Part shown: positions 52,672 to 61,872 of the stretch, one piece after another
Layout: each line of letters starts with the position of its first letter
Position numbering within the stretch: position 1 is the first letter of the stretch
Source: GCA-002708145 sp045562755
Lineage (GTDB): Bacteria > Chloroflexota > Dehalococcoidia > Lucifugimonadales > Lucifugimonadaceae
Assembly: GCA_045562755.1 (NCBI GenBank)
Contig: JBJKVF010000006.1
Location: 558,001-622,000 of the forward strand
DNA length: 64,000 nucleotides
Direction of reading: 5' to 3'
Notes under the pieces: generated by a model
Databases searched by the model: none
What the model was told of the DNA's origin: nothing
The model's input: the letters and a program-made list of their open reading frames with translations, nothing else
Position numbers and translations under genes: made by a program

Positions 52672-52783
52672 GTGAATATATTATTTACTTTTCATTTCTA
52701 TTTTTCTCATTGGCATACCTATGGCATAAATAATAAGAAATCATCAGTAAAAATAGGGACGTAGCTTGAGATTAGTTTGTTCT

Positions 52784-52860
52784 TGGTGGGCGATATAGGA
52801 CTCGAACCTATGACCCCCTCGGTGTAAACGAGGTGCTCTAGCCAACTGAGCTAATCGCCC
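52784..52860 (-). tRNA. tRNA-Val (UAC)
   Basis: Full cloverleaf: acceptor GGGCGAT/ATCGCCC, D-arm with AGCTCAGTTGG, anticodon stem CCTCG/CGAGG around TTTACAC (anticodon TAC), T-loop GTTCGAGTC, discriminator A and encoded CCA. Confidence 0.97.
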
Positions 52861-52873
52861 AAGAAAATTTTTA

Positions 52874-52950
52874 TGGCGCGCTTGGCGGGATTCGAACCCA
52901 CGGCCTCAGCCTTCGCAGGGCTGCACTCTATCCAACTGAGCTACAAGCGC
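52874..52950 (-). tRNA. tRNA-Arg (GCG)
   Basis: Acceptor GCGCTTG/CAAGCGC, anticodon stem CAGCC/GGCTG around CTGCGAA, so the anticodon is GCG, T-loop GTTCGAATC, discriminator G and encoded CCA. Most bacteria read CGY with ACG modified to inosine; a G34 version needs no TadA editing. Confidence 0.95.
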
Positions 52951-53055
52951 ATTATATATTATTCTATTCTTTTTTTTGATAATTTAAACTATAGTAATTG
53001 ATTGAAATTTGATTGAAAAAAGAAATAATTGGATTTATTGTAAAATAATTATTAG

Positions 53056-53132
53056 TGGTAGCGATGGAGTGACTTGAACACTCGACCTCACGCTTATGAA
53101 GCGTGCGCTCTAACCAGCTGAGCTACATCGCC
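53056..53132 (-). tRNA. tRNA-Met (CAU), probably elongator
   Basis: GGCGATG acceptor pairs with CATCGCT (first pair G-U), anticodon stem CACGC/GCGTG around TTCATAA, encoded CCA. The first acceptor pair is closed by wobble, so it is not the usual initiator, which has an unpaired first position and three GC pairs in the anticodon stem. tRNA-Ile2 (lysidine) cannot be excluded by eye. Confidence 0.93.
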
Positions 53133-53202
53133 ACGATAAAATTGAAAATTTCACTTAAATAATGTTACTACAGTAAATTTAATGGTCAATAAAGTAAAAT
53201 CG

Positions 53203-53700
53203 CTACTTTGCCTGATACTCTCCACTTTTTCCACCATTTTTATATATCAATCTAGTTCGCAATATCTCCATTGATCTATCCTTAGATTTGCACATATCAT
53301 AAATAGTTATTGCTGCTATGCTAGCAGCAGTTATTGCTTCAATTTCAACACCAGTTTTACCTGAAACTTTAACTGTAGCAGTTATTATGACACCTGTTTT
53401 TGATCCATTTTCTTCAAAAAATATATCTACTTGATTAAGATTTAAAGGATGACACATTGGTATCAATTCAGAGCACTTCTTTGCTGCCATAATTCCAGCA
53501 ATTCTAGAAACTCCGAGTACATCTCCTTTTTCAAAACCTCCGTTTTGTATAAGGTCTAATGTATCTTTTTCCATAATGACTTCAGAACTAGCTATTGCTA
53601 CTCTATTAGTTGTGTTTTTATTACTTACATCTACCATATGAGCTGATCCTTTTGAATCAATATGAGTAAACCCATCTTTATTTTCATTATTTTTATTCAA
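53203..53700 (-). CDS. moaC: Cyclic pyranopterin monophosphate synthase
   Basis: 165 aa. SELIPMCHPLNL, SGKTGVEIEAITA and DMCKSKD with the conserved Lys/His residues are MoaC signatures. It completes cPMP synthesis after MoaA. Start TTG at 53700 has GAGGG 5 nt upstream; an ATG at 53715 would also read in frame. Overlaps the rnhA stop by 8 nt. Confidence 0.93.
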   Translation of the reverse strand: MNKNNENKDGFTHIDSKGSAHMVDVSNKNTTNRVAIASSEVIMEKDTLDLIQNGGFEKGDVLGVSRIAGIMAAKKCSELIPMCHPLNLNQVDIFFEENGSKTGVIITATVKVSGKTGVEIEAITAASIAAITIYDMCKSKDRSMEILRTRLIYKNGGKSGEYQAK

Positions 53701-54172
53701 TGAAGCCCTCATCAATACTTAAATCATTACTTTTTGCAGCTTGGTTGGCAAGAGAATCACATTTTTCATTTTCTTCATGACCTGAATGCCCCTTGACCCA
53801 TATAAATTTTACCTCATGTTTATCAACAACATCCAGTAGTCTACTCCACATATCAGGATTTAACGCCTTATCTTTTTTATTTCTCATCCAACCATTTTCT
53901 CTCCATTTTTTTGCCCAACCTTTCTCTATACCATTTATTACGTACTGAGAGTCGGTAGATAAAAATACTTTTTGACTTCCTTTTAAGGTTTCTAATGCAA
54001 TAATTGCTCCAAGTAATTCCATGCGATTATTAGTTGTTTTTACAAATCCTTTACTTATTTCTTTTATATTATCTGTAAACTTTAATACAACCCCATATCC
54101 ACCTGGGCCAGGATTGCCAATTGAGCTACCATCTGAATAAGCATAAACAATATTTTTACCTGATGTATTCAA
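53693..54172 (-). CDS. rnhA: Ribonuclease HI
   Basis: 159 aa. Acidic active site: YSDGSSIGNPGPGGYG (first Asp), NNRMELLGAI (Glu), STDSQYV (Asp) and CDSLANQA (last Asp), plus WVKGHSGHEENE (His). It removes RNA from RNA-DNA hybrids. Lies inside the Moco gene cluster, 3 nt below moaA, with moaC overlapping its end. Confidence 0.95.
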   Translation of the reverse strand: MNTSGKNIVYAYSDGSSIGNPGPGGYGVVLKFTDNIKEISKGFVKTTNNRMELLGAIIALETLKGSQKVFLSTDSQYVINGIEKGWAKKWRENGWMRNKKDKALNPDMWSRLLDVVDKHEVKFIWVKGHSGHEENEKCDSLANQAAKSNDLSIDEGFIE

Positions 54173-54175
54173 ATC

Positions 54176-55192
54176 TTATCCACCAATATAATACATCTCA
54201 ACTTTTTCTTTTTGAGATGCTCCCTTTGATCTAAGTTCAGAGTATCTATCATCTCTTAAGTTCCACACTTTTGTAATCTCATCTGATATTTCGCTATCAC
54301 TGGCACCAGACCTTAAAAAAGTTCTTATATCCTTACCCCCAGATGCAAACAAGCAAGTAACTAATTTACCATCTGTAGAAAGTCTAGCTCTAGTACAGGC
54401 CCCACAAAAAGGGTTTGTGACAGATGAAATAATACCTATCTCATTATCATAATCATCAATTTTGTATCTGCTTGCAACCTCTCCTTTATAGTTTGGATTA
54501 ATAGGTTTCGCATCATATTTTGACCTTACTATATCTAAAATTTCTTGTGATGTAACTACTTCTTTCATCTGCCATTTATTTTTCGTACCTACATCCATAA
54601 ACTCTATGAATCTAACAATAATATTTTTCTTTATAAAGTAGTCCAAAGTGTCAAGTAAAGTATGATCATTTACACCTTTACGTACTACTACATTTACCTT
54701 TATGTTTTCAAAGCCTTCTTCAATTGCTGAATTTATACCATCAAGTGTTTTTTGTGGACCATGCTTAACTCCAGACATCTCATTAAATACCTTTTCATCC
54801 AAAGAATCTAATGAAACAGTCAATCTATTCAATCCAGAATCTCTTAGACTTTTTGCATATTTTGATAACAAAAAACCATTTGTAGTCATAGTTAGATCAG
54901 CTATCCCGTCTATATTAGATAATGCCTTTACTAAGGATTCTATATTCTTTCTTACTAGTGGCTCCCCGCCAGTAATTCTTATTTTATTTACACCTAATTG
55001 AGCAAAAATTTTCGCCAATCTTTCAATTTCTTCAAAAGATAAAAGCTCAGGTTTTGGAAGAAATTTATAACTTTCACCAAAAATTTCAGCAGGCATACAA
55101 TAATTACATCTAAAATTACAACGATCTGTCACAGAAATTCTCAGATCTTTCATGGGCCTTTTATATTTATCTACAGGAAATTTACTAATCAT
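54176..55192 (-). CDS. moaA: GTP 3',8-cyclase
   Basis: 338 aa. Radical-SAM cluster CNFRCNYC near residue 26, ITGGEPLVRK, and the C-terminal second FeS site with CGACTRARLSTDGKLVTC; the chain ends YYIGG with the functional GG. ATG at 55192 overlaps the rdgB stop by 8 nt (ATGATTAG), preferred to an ATG 30 nt earlier. First enzyme of molybdopterin synthesis. Confidence 0.95.
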   Translation of the reverse strand: MISKFPVDKYKRPMKDLRISVTDRCNFRCNYCMPAEIFGESYKFLPKPELLSFEEIERLAKIFAQLGVNKIRITGGEPLVRKNIESLVKALSNIDGIADLTMTTNGFLLSKYAKSLRDSGLNRLTVSLDSLDEKVFNEMSGVKHGPQKTLDGINSAIEEGFENIKVNVVVRKGVNDHTLLDTLDYFIKKNIIVRFIEFMDVGTKNKWQMKEVVTSQEILDIVRSKYDAKPINPNYKGEVASRYKIDDYDNEIGIISSVTNPFCGACTRARLSTDGKLVTCLFASGGKDIRTFLRSGASDSEISDEITKVWNLRDDRYSELRSKGASQKEKVEMYYIGG

Positions 55193-55811
55193 TATTTTTA
55201 TTATAAAGTTTTTGTACTTCAATTCTCATTTTTTTTAACGCCTTACCTCTATGACTTATAGAATCTTTCTCCAAACTTGATATCTGCGCCGTTGTTTTTC
55301 CTAATGACGGAACATAGAAAATAGGATCGTATCCAAATCCATTAGATCCAACAGGTTTATCAGCAATTATTCCATCACAAGTACCTGCTATTGAAATTAA
55401 TTTGTTATTTGATTTTTTATCATTAGGGATAAAAAGTGTCAGTACAGCTATAAATCTTGCATTTCTTTCAGAGCTAGGAATTTCTCTCATATTTTTTAAT
55501 AATAATTGAACTCTATCCTCATCCGACAATCCGTCACCTCCGTATCTTGCTGATCTAACTCCTGGATCTCCATTAAGTGAATCTACACTAAGACCAGAGT
55601 CATCAGCTAAAGTTACTAATCCTGATAAATTTCCATAAACTTTAGCCTTGATCTCGGAATTTTCTTGAAATGTTTTACCACACTCCACAGCCTCAAATGT
55701 GATGCCTAAATCTCTCAAAGATAATAATTCAATGCTATCTAATTCCAACATTCTCCTGAACTCTTCTACTTTTCCAGAATTATGTGATGCGATTAATAAT
55801 TTATTATCCAT
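55185..55811 (-). CDS. rdgB: XTP/dITP diphosphatase (HAM1/RdgB)
   Basis: 208 aa. LLIASHNSGKVEEFRRML at the N-terminus, TLADDSGLSVDSLNGDPGVRSARYGG (about 72-97), GFGYDPIFY and SHRGKALKKM at the end. Hydrolyses non-canonical purine triphosphates. First gene of rdgB-moaA-rnhA-moaC; divergent from the oxidase operon. Confidence 0.95.
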   Translation of the reverse strand: MDNKLLIASHNSGKVEEFRRMLELDSIELLSLRDLGITFEAVECGKTFQENSEIKAKVYGNLSGLVTLADDSGLSVDSLNGDPGVRSARYGGDGLSDEDRVQLLLKNMREIPSSERNARFIAVLTLFIPNDKKSNNKLISIAGTCDGIIADKPVGSNGFGYDPIFYVPSLGKTTAQISSLEKDSISHRGKALKKMRIEVQKLYNKNND

Positions 55812-55869
55812 AGTTACTTAGTTTAAAAAAATACTTTGCGAAAATCCTGTAAAATGTTTTTTTTTTGCG

Positions 55870-55898
55870 TTGATATAGGTTTATTAGGGTGTTAAAAT
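55870..55898 (+). promoter_or_regulatory. Sigma-70-type promoter of the cytochrome oxidase operon
   Basis: TTGATA (55870-55875), 17-nt spacer, TAAAAT (55893-55898), about 98 nt before coxB. Confidence 0.6.
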
Positions 55899-55996
55899 TC
55901 ATATATATATTATTCTAGTATTTAAACTTTTAAATCTATAGTATATATATTAATAGATTATAGATTAGAAATTATTACAGGATTAACAATCCACTT

Positions 55997-57445
55997 ATGA
56001 AAAAAAAATTTATCAATAATAAATCAAAACTTCTAACATTATTTGTTATTTTTTCTGTTTTTTCTATTTTTGGTTGTACTCCAGATAACAATCAGTCAAC
56101 ATTTGGAACTGCTGGTCCTATTGCTGACAGCCAAGCTAACCTGTTTTTAACCATCTTTGCTATTGCTGTAATTGTTTTTATAGCAGTTGAAGCAGCTCTA
56201 ATATTTATTGCTATAAAATTCAGAAGAAAAGATGGAGATAAACTACCTTATCAAACTCATGGTAATAAAAGATTAGAAATTACTTGGACTATAATTCCGG
56301 CAGTCATACTAATTTTTGTTGCTATACCAACTTTAGTGGGAATTTGGTCTCAACAAAATGGAGTTCCCGATGACCAGGGTCAAGTTTTAGAAATTGAAGC
56401 TATTGGACATCAATGGTGGTTTGAATTTAGGTACTCAGATTATGAAATTATAACATCGAATGAACTACATATACCCAAAGGTAGACCCGTATCATTTAAA
56501 CTACAATCACAAGATGTTATTCACAGTTTTTGGATACCAAAAATAGCAGGTAAAGTTGACATGGTTCCACTAAACGACAACTATATATGGATGATAGGAG
56601 ATGAAGTTGGTGAATTTTATGGACAATGTGCAGAATTTTGTGGGACATCTCATGCACATATGAGGTTTAGAGTGTTTGTTCATGAGGAAGAAGATTTTCT
56701 TACTTGGGTAGATCAAATGCATACTCCAGCTGATCCTCCATTACCTAATACACCTGAATCAAGAGGCCAAATGCTTTTTGCTGCAAATTGTTCAATGTGT
56801 CATACTAATAATTCAACAACTCCTGGTAGTTACCTTATGGAAATAAACACTCAAGATGCACGGTGGAATAGCTGGGTATCAGATACTGAAAATTCTGCAT
56901 TGGTCTCTGCACCAAATCTTACTCATTTTGGAACACATTCTACAATTGCATCTGGTATAAAAGAGCTAAATCATGAATCGCTTGTTGAATGGATAACAGA
57001 TCCTTCGAACATAAAACAGGGAACAAGAATGCAGAAGCAAGCCATGGTGTATAACACTAGAGATGGAAAAGCTAATCTTACTTCATCAGAGATATCTGAC
57101 ATTGCAAGTTATTTACTTTCACTTAAGCCTGGTACAGGAGCTGAATTGATTATTGATAATGTTCCATTAGATGGAGTAATTGATGCTGAGGGAGTTTTTG
57201 CAATAAATTGTGCAGCTTGTCACTCACTTGGAGATGACGTCATAGTTGGCCCAGGAATGGGGGGGCTTAAAGATCGAGCTGGAGATAGAGTAAGCGGACA
57301 ATCTGCTTATGACTATGTTTATGAGTCAATCGTTGAACCTCAAGCATACATTGTTGAAGGTTATCCACCAGTAATGCCTGCTTGGGCAAGTCTTGGTGAC
57401 GAAACAGTTAATGCTCTTGTAGAATATTTATTAGCTTTGGAATAA
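55997..57445 (+). CDS. coxB: Cytochrome c oxidase subunit II fused to two cytochrome c domains
   Basis: 482 aa. A signal with lipobox FGC near residue 27, two membrane helices (about 46-70 and 92-115), then the CuA domain: GHQWWFEFRY, CAEFCGTSHAHM with both Cys and the His/Met ligands. Two heme-c motifs follow: CSMCH at 265-269 and CAACH at 405-409, the latter with YPPVMPAW for the axial Met. Caa3 oxidases usually carry one fused cytochrome c; this has two. First gene of the operon. Confidence 0.93.
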   Translation: MKKKFINNKSKLLTLFVIFSVFSIFGCTPDNNQSTFGTAGPIADSQANLFLTIFAIAVIVFIAVEAALIFIAIKFRRKDGDKLPYQTHGNKRLEITWTIIPAVILIFVAIPTLVGIWSQQNGVPDDQGQVLEIEAIGHQWWFEFRYSDYEIITSNELHIPKGRPVSFKLQSQDVIHSFWIPKIAGKVDMVPLNDNYIWMIGDEVGEFYGQCAEFCGTSHAHMRFRVFVHEEEDFLTWVDQMHTPADPPLPNTPESRGQMLFAANCSMCHTNNSTTPGSYLMEINTQDARWNSWVSDTENSALVSAPNLTHFGTHSTIASGIKELNHESLVEWITDPSNIKQGTRMQKQAMVYNTRDGKANLTSSEISDIASYLLSLKPGTGAELIIDNVPLDGVIDAEGVFAINCAACHSLGDDVIVGPGMGGLKDRAGDRVSGQSAYDYVYESIVEPQAYIVEGYPPVMPAWASLGDETVNALVEYLLALE

Positions 57446-57483
57446 TATGAATTATAGAATAAAAATTATAAATGGAGTGAAAT

Positions 57484-59382
57484 TTGACAACTAAACCTGG
57501 AACCAAATCTTTAGTTTTTCCAAGATTTTTCCCTAGGCCTAATTCTAAAACTGGTATATGGAGCTGGATAGGAACAGTTGATCATAAAAAAATTGGAACT
57601 TTGTATGGTATAACATCATTTTTTTGGTTCATAGTTGCTGGTTTAGAGGCATTACTACTCAGGGTTCAATTGTCTCAAGCAGAAAATGATTTTCTTTCTC
57701 CAGATATGTATAATTCTTTATTTACTATGCATGGTACAACTATGATCTTTTTAGTAGTAATGCCACTATCTGCTGCATTTTTTAACTGGTTGATTCCTTT
57801 GCAAATTGGTGCCCGAGATGTAGCATTTCCAAGGTTAAATGCTCTTAGTTATTGGATTTTTTTGTTTGGATCAATAATAATTAATTTTAGTTGGATAACA
57901 GGAGAAGCACCTAATGGAGGGTGGTTTGGATATGCACCTAACTCAGGTATAACATTCAACCCCGGTAAAGGTATGACTTATTGGGTTGTAGGGCTAAATG
58001 TATTAGGAATTTCTTCTATTGCTGCTGGATTAAATTTTGTCACTACAATAATAAACATGCGTGCCCCTGGTATGAGTATGTTTAAAATGCCAATATTTAC
58101 ATGGATGACACTTGTAACATCTATATTAATTGTTCTTGCTTTACCAATCTTAGCTGTTGCTGGAATTCAACTCCAAACCGATCGTATCTATGGAACTCAC
58201 TTCTTTAATTCTATAGGAGGTGGCGACCCTGTAATGTGGCAACATATATTCTGGCTATTCGGGCACCCTGAAGTATATATTTTGATTTTGCCTGCTATGG
58301 GGATAGTTTCTGAGGTTCTGCCAACTTTTGCAAGAAAACCTATATTTGGCTATTCTTTTGTTGTTTTTGCTGGAGCTGTAATAGGTTTCATGGGTTGGTT
58401 TGTTTGGAGTCATCACATGTTTACTGTCGGACTAGGCCCTGCAGCAAACTCAGCTTTTGCAATCTCTACTATGCTAATTGCTGTACCCACTGGAATAAAA
58501 ATATTTAACTGGCTAGGTACCTTATGGGGTGGAAGTATAAGATTTAATACAGCAATGTTATTTTCTTTAGGTTTTATAGCCATGTTTACTATCGGAGGAT
58601 TAAGTGGAGTAATGCATGCGTCTCCTCCAACAGATGCACAGCAACAAGATACCTATTTTGTTGTTGCTCACTTTCATTATGTTCTTTTCGGTGGTGCTTT
58701 ACTTGGTATTTTTAGTGGAATTTATTTTTGGTGGCCTAAATTTACAGGATATTTTCTCAATGAAAAAATTGGAAAATTAAATTTCATCTTTATGTTAGTA
58801 GGATTTAATATACAATTTGGGCCAATGCACTGGCTAGGCATGGATGGTATGCCAAGGAGAATATATACTTATGCTGAGAATATGGGTTGGGAGGGATCTA
58901 ACTTAGCTGCAACAATAGGTGGATTCATACTAGGTATTGGAGTTCTACTATTTATTTACAACGTAATATATTCTGCAATTCATAAAGAAATTGCAGGTGC
59001 AGATCCTTGGGACGGAAGAACGTTGGAATGGTCTACTTCATCTCCTCCGCCAGAACATGATTTTGATGAAATTCCTCATGTGAAATATAGAGATGATTTT
59101 TGGTTCAGAAAATACCCAGAAACAATTTCTCAATACTATGAACACGGAGAAGTATTAGATAATACTGAAAATGATATTTTAGAAAAATCTCATGATGATG
59201 AAGATGAAATACACTTACCTGACCAGTCATATTATCCATTTATACTTGCATTAGGGCTCGCAATATTAGGTGCTGGTTTTTTATCTAATATCTACATAAT
59301 AGCTATTAGTGTGCCTATTATGATTTGGGGTTTATTAGGTTGGTCTATGGAGCCAGTTAATGACCCTCACGATAATCACTAA
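57484..59382 (+). CDS. coxA: Cytochrome c oxidase subunit I
   Basis: 632 aa from a TTG with TGGAGTG upstream. FTMHGTTMIF (low-spin heme His), FGHPEVYILILPAMG (CuB His, cross-linked Tyr and Glu of the A1 type), WSHHMFTVG (two CuB His) and VVAHFHYVLFGG (heme a3 and heme a His). The A1-type Glu and D-channel residues are present, so a proton-pumping A-family oxidase. A hydrophilic insert of about 60 residues lies before the last two helices. Confidence 0.95.
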   Translation: MTTKPGTKSLVFPRFFPRPNSKTGIWSWIGTVDHKKIGTLYGITSFFWFIVAGLEALLLRVQLSQAENDFLSPDMYNSLFTMHGTTMIFLVVMPLSAAFFNWLIPLQIGARDVAFPRLNALSYWIFLFGSIIINFSWITGEAPNGGWFGYAPNSGITFNPGKGMTYWVVGLNVLGISSIAAGLNFVTTIINMRAPGMSMFKMPIFTWMTLVTSILIVLALPILAVAGIQLQTDRIYGTHFFNSIGGGDPVMWQHIFWLFGHPEVYILILPAMGIVSEVLPTFARKPIFGYSFVVFAGAVIGFMGWFVWSHHMFTVGLGPAANSAFAISTMLIAVPTGIKIFNWLGTLWGGSIRFNTAMLFSLGFIAMFTIGGLSGVMHASPPTDAQQQDTYFVVAHFHYVLFGGALLGIFSGIYFWWPKFTGYFLNEKIGKLNFIFMLVGFNIQFGPMHWLGMDGMPRRIYTYAENMGWEGSNLAATIGGFILGIGVLLFIYNVIYSAIHKEIAGADPWDGRTLEWSTSSPPPEHDFDEIPHVKYRDDFWFRKYPETISQYYEHGEVLDNTENDILEKSHDDEDEIHLPDQSYYPFILALGLAILGAGFLSNIYIIAISVPIMIWGLLGWSMEPVNDPHDNH

Positions 59383-59403
59383 TAAAATTATAAGGAATAT
59401 ATT

Positions 59404-60051
59404 TTGAACGAAATAGTAACAATAAATAATCATCAAGATGAAATAGAAAATACATCTACTGGATTAAGTAATAAAAAATTAATGATGTGGCTTTTTCTAG
59501 CGTCAGATGTTATGTTTTTTGGTGCATTTATATCAACCTACTTGATTTATCGAGGAAAAAGCTTAAATGGACCATATCCCTCAGAAATACTTGATATTCC
59601 AATAACTACTGTTTCTACTTTCGTGCTACTTATGAGTTCATTAGCTATGGTATTAGCCTTGCACTATTTAAAGGAAAATCAAAAAAATAAAGCAACTTTA
59701 TGGATATTAGGCGTTGTAATTTTAGGGGCTATTTTTATGGGTTTTCAGGTGTATGAATTTACGCATTTTGCTCACTTAGGTCTTACACCTAGAACTAATA
59801 TTTTTGGTACTACATTTTTTATATTAACAGGTTTACATGGTGGTCACGTAACAATTGGAATTATATGGATGGTATTTCTTGCTTATGGTTCTCACAAAGG
59901 AACACTTAGATCAGATAACGCCATAGATCTAGAAATTGCCGGACTATATTGGCATTTTGTTGATATTGTGTGGATAATTATTTTTACAGTAATTTATTTG
60001 ATTTCAGCCAACGACACACCTCCCCTTGGTGCAGAACTATTGATACACTAA
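59404..60051 (+). CDS. coxC: Cytochrome c oxidase subunit III
   Basis: 215 aa, five helices, TTG start. MMWLFLASDVMFFGAFISTYL, GLHGGHVTIGIIWM and IAGLYWHFVDIVWIIIFTVIYL are typical subunit III sequences of the five-helix bacterial type. Confidence 0.95.
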   Translation: MNEIVTINNHQDEIENTSTGLSNKKLMMWLFLASDVMFFGAFISTYLIYRGKSLNGPYPSEILDIPITTVSTFVLLMSSLAMVLALHYLKENQKNKATLWILGVVILGAIFMGFQVYEFTHFAHLGLTPRTNIFGTTFFILTGLHGGHVTIGIIWMVFLAYGSHKGTLRSDNAIDLEIAGLYWHFVDIVWIIIFTVIYLISANDTPPLGAELLIH

Positions 60052-60067
60052 TTACTGAAGATTTATT

Positions 60068-60508
60068 ATGAAAAAATTATTAAAAAAATTATTTTATCAC
60101 GATGGTAATGGTTGGTGGAACCTACCAAAAAATATGAGTATAAAACCTAATCCTCCATATGAAGGACCAATTGGAGGCCCTTGGTTGATAAGGTTAATTA
60201 ATATTATTACGTATGGTGGTAAATCACATGCTGGTCCTAGATTCTATATTATTGTTGGAATTTTTCTTGCTATTATTACAGGACTAGAAGTATGGGCATT
60301 TGAGCTTGAATCACAATTAGCAATTCTTTATATACCTATTTTATTAATTTTAGCTCTAATTAAGTTTATTGCAGTTGTAGCTTTTTATATGCATCTAAGA
60401 TTCGATAATAGATTTTTCTCTTATGTTTTTGCTAGCGGGATGGTCGTAGGAACAGTTGTATTTTCTCTATTATTATTCATATCTGAAACCGCATATATGA
60501 CAAGATAA
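60068..60508 (+). CDS. Cytochrome c oxidase subunit IV-like (CoxD/CtaF type)
   Basis: 146 aa. A 55-residue hydrophilic N-terminus with many Pro and Gly (NPPYEGPIGGPW) precedes three helices; FIAVVAFYMHLRFDNR is the hallmark of the prokaryotic subunit IV family. Position after subunit III supports it. Confidence 0.85.
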   Translation: MKKLLKKLFYHDGNGWWNLPKNMSIKPNPPYEGPIGGPWLIRLINIITYGGKSHAGPRFYIIVGIFLAIITGLEVWAFELESQLAILYIPILLILALIKFIAVVAFYMHLRFDNRFFSYVFASGMVVGTVVFSLLLFISETAYMTR

Positions 60509-60510
60509 AA

Positions 60511-61368
60511 ATGGAATTATCTAATAATTTTAATCTGATAGATAATTACTATGATTTTTTTATCTCATGGAATTTTTCAACACCGCAAGCATTTTTTTTC
60601 CTGATTATTTTTGTAGGATATATAATTGGTTCAATTAAATTAATATCAATATCTGAATATAAAATAAATCGTTTATTTATTTTTACTTTTTCTGGATTAA
60701 TACTTCTAGCTTTTGCATTAGTAGGCCCATTTGATAGCTTTTCTGAAGATCTGTTTACCATGCACATGGCTCAACATATAACTCTTGCTATGTTTGCGGC
60801 TCCATTAATTTTACTTGGAAGGCCAATGCCTATTTATTTATGGGCATTACCAAGGTTCTTAAGAATTGGAGCAGGTACTTTCCTTACAAGAGATAGCAAA
60901 ATAATCTTAATAATAAAAAAACTTACAAATCCTAAATTTAGTATCTTAGCATTTATACTAACTTTATATTTTTGGCATATACCATTTGCTTATAATTTAT
61001 CATTAGAAAATGGATGGGTGCACCTACTAATGCATTTCACAATGTTTTTTACATCTATTATTTTTTGGTGGCCTATAATTGGCCCCCCACCTACAAACAG
61101 TATTTTAAGTTATCCAAAAAGAATTACTTATTTGTTATGCGCAGTAACACCTACGGCCTTACTTGCAGCAGTAATAACTTTATCTAATAATGTGATTTAT
61201 GAATTTTATATTGATTCGCCACCGCATTTTGGTTGGACTACTTTAGAAGATCAAAAAATCGCTGGGTTACTTATGTGGATACCAGGAAATTTAGTCTATT
61301 TATTCACATTAGTAAGTCTATTTTTTAAGTGGTTTGAAAGCGAAGAAAAAAAGATGTATAAGAATTAG
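60511..61368 (+). CDS. ctaG: CtaG-type (caa3_CtaG) cytochrome oxidase assembly protein
   Basis: 285 aa, about seven helices. MHMAQHITLAMFAAPLILLGRP, LYFWHIPFAYNLSLENGWVHLLMHFTMFFTSIIFWWPIIGPPP and DQKIAGLLMWIPGNLVY are the conserved blocks, rich in His and Met for copper delivery to subunit I. It starts 2 nt after the previous stop and ends the operon. Stop shared with the convergent gene in TTAG. Confidence 0.92.
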   Translation: MELSNNFNLIDNYYDFFISWNFSTPQAFFFLIIFVGYIIGSIKLISISEYKINRLFIFTFSGLILLAFALVGPFDSFSEDLFTMHMAQHITLAMFAAPLILLGRPMPIYLWALPRFLRIGAGTFLTRDSKIILIIKKLTNPKFSILAFILTLYFWHIPFAYNLSLENGWVHLLMHFTMFFTSIIFWWPIIGPPPTNSILSYPKRITYLLCAVTPTALLAAVITLSNNVIYEFYIDSPPHFGWTTLEDQKIAGLLMWIPGNLVYLFTLVSLFFKWFESEEKKMYKN

Positions 61369-61853
61369 TCCTTGATTTTCTTTGATTTTCTTTTCTTTTT
61401 AATATACTCACTTATTAAGTATTCATTATCTTTTTCTAATATCAAAGATAATATTTCATCGGATAGATTTTTAAGGTAAATCACACTAGTCCAAGCTTCT
61501 GTAAGACCAGAATAAATTTCATCTATCGTCATTGGTTTATTGGCGTTTGAGATAAGTAATTTGAAGATCGCCTCAGTTATAGGAGTCCCTGGCAGAAGAA
61601 AGTCTGCTTCTTCTGAGCAAACTGTAGCCATTATTTTCATATATTCTGCAGGAGGACCAAATCCGTTTGGAAAGCCTGCATTTGTAGCAACTTTTTTACC
61701 CTCTTTTGATAATCTGGAATAGATTATAAAGCCAAGAGATCTACCAGAAGATTCATATGCCTTTTGATCAATATGGTATCTTGGACTATCAGAAGATTTT
61801 CTTGAACTACTTTTTTTATTATTCAGGTTTTCTATTTGGTTTAGCATGCTCAT
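61365..61853 (-). CDS. Hypothetical protein, possible winged-helix
   Basis: 162 aa from an ATG at 61853; a further ATG at 61898 would overlap moeA by 26 nt. A Ser/Lys-rich tail start (KKSSSRKSSDSPRY) is followed by a globular part with GFPNGFGPPAEYMKIMATVCSEEADFLLPGTP and a helical C-terminus whose NKPMTIDEIYSGLTEAW resembles a winged-helix start. Lys-rich end KKKRKSKKIKD. I recognise no family. Co-directional with moeA. Confidence 0.55.
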   Translation of the reverse strand: MSMLNQIENLNNKKSSSRKSSDSPRYHIDQKAYESSGRSLGFIIYSRLSKEGKKVATNAGFPNGFGPPAEYMKIMATVCSEEADFLLPGTPITEAIFKLLISNANKPMTIDEIYSGLTEAWTSVIYLKNLSDEILSLILEKDNEYLISEYIKKKRKSKKIKD

Positions 61854-61872
61854 AATATTATTGTAACTGAAA

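Noticed and set aside
48466..52783. Integrated element with att sites at tRNA-Val
   Set aside because: No integrase, transposase or repeated tRNA end could be found in the window.
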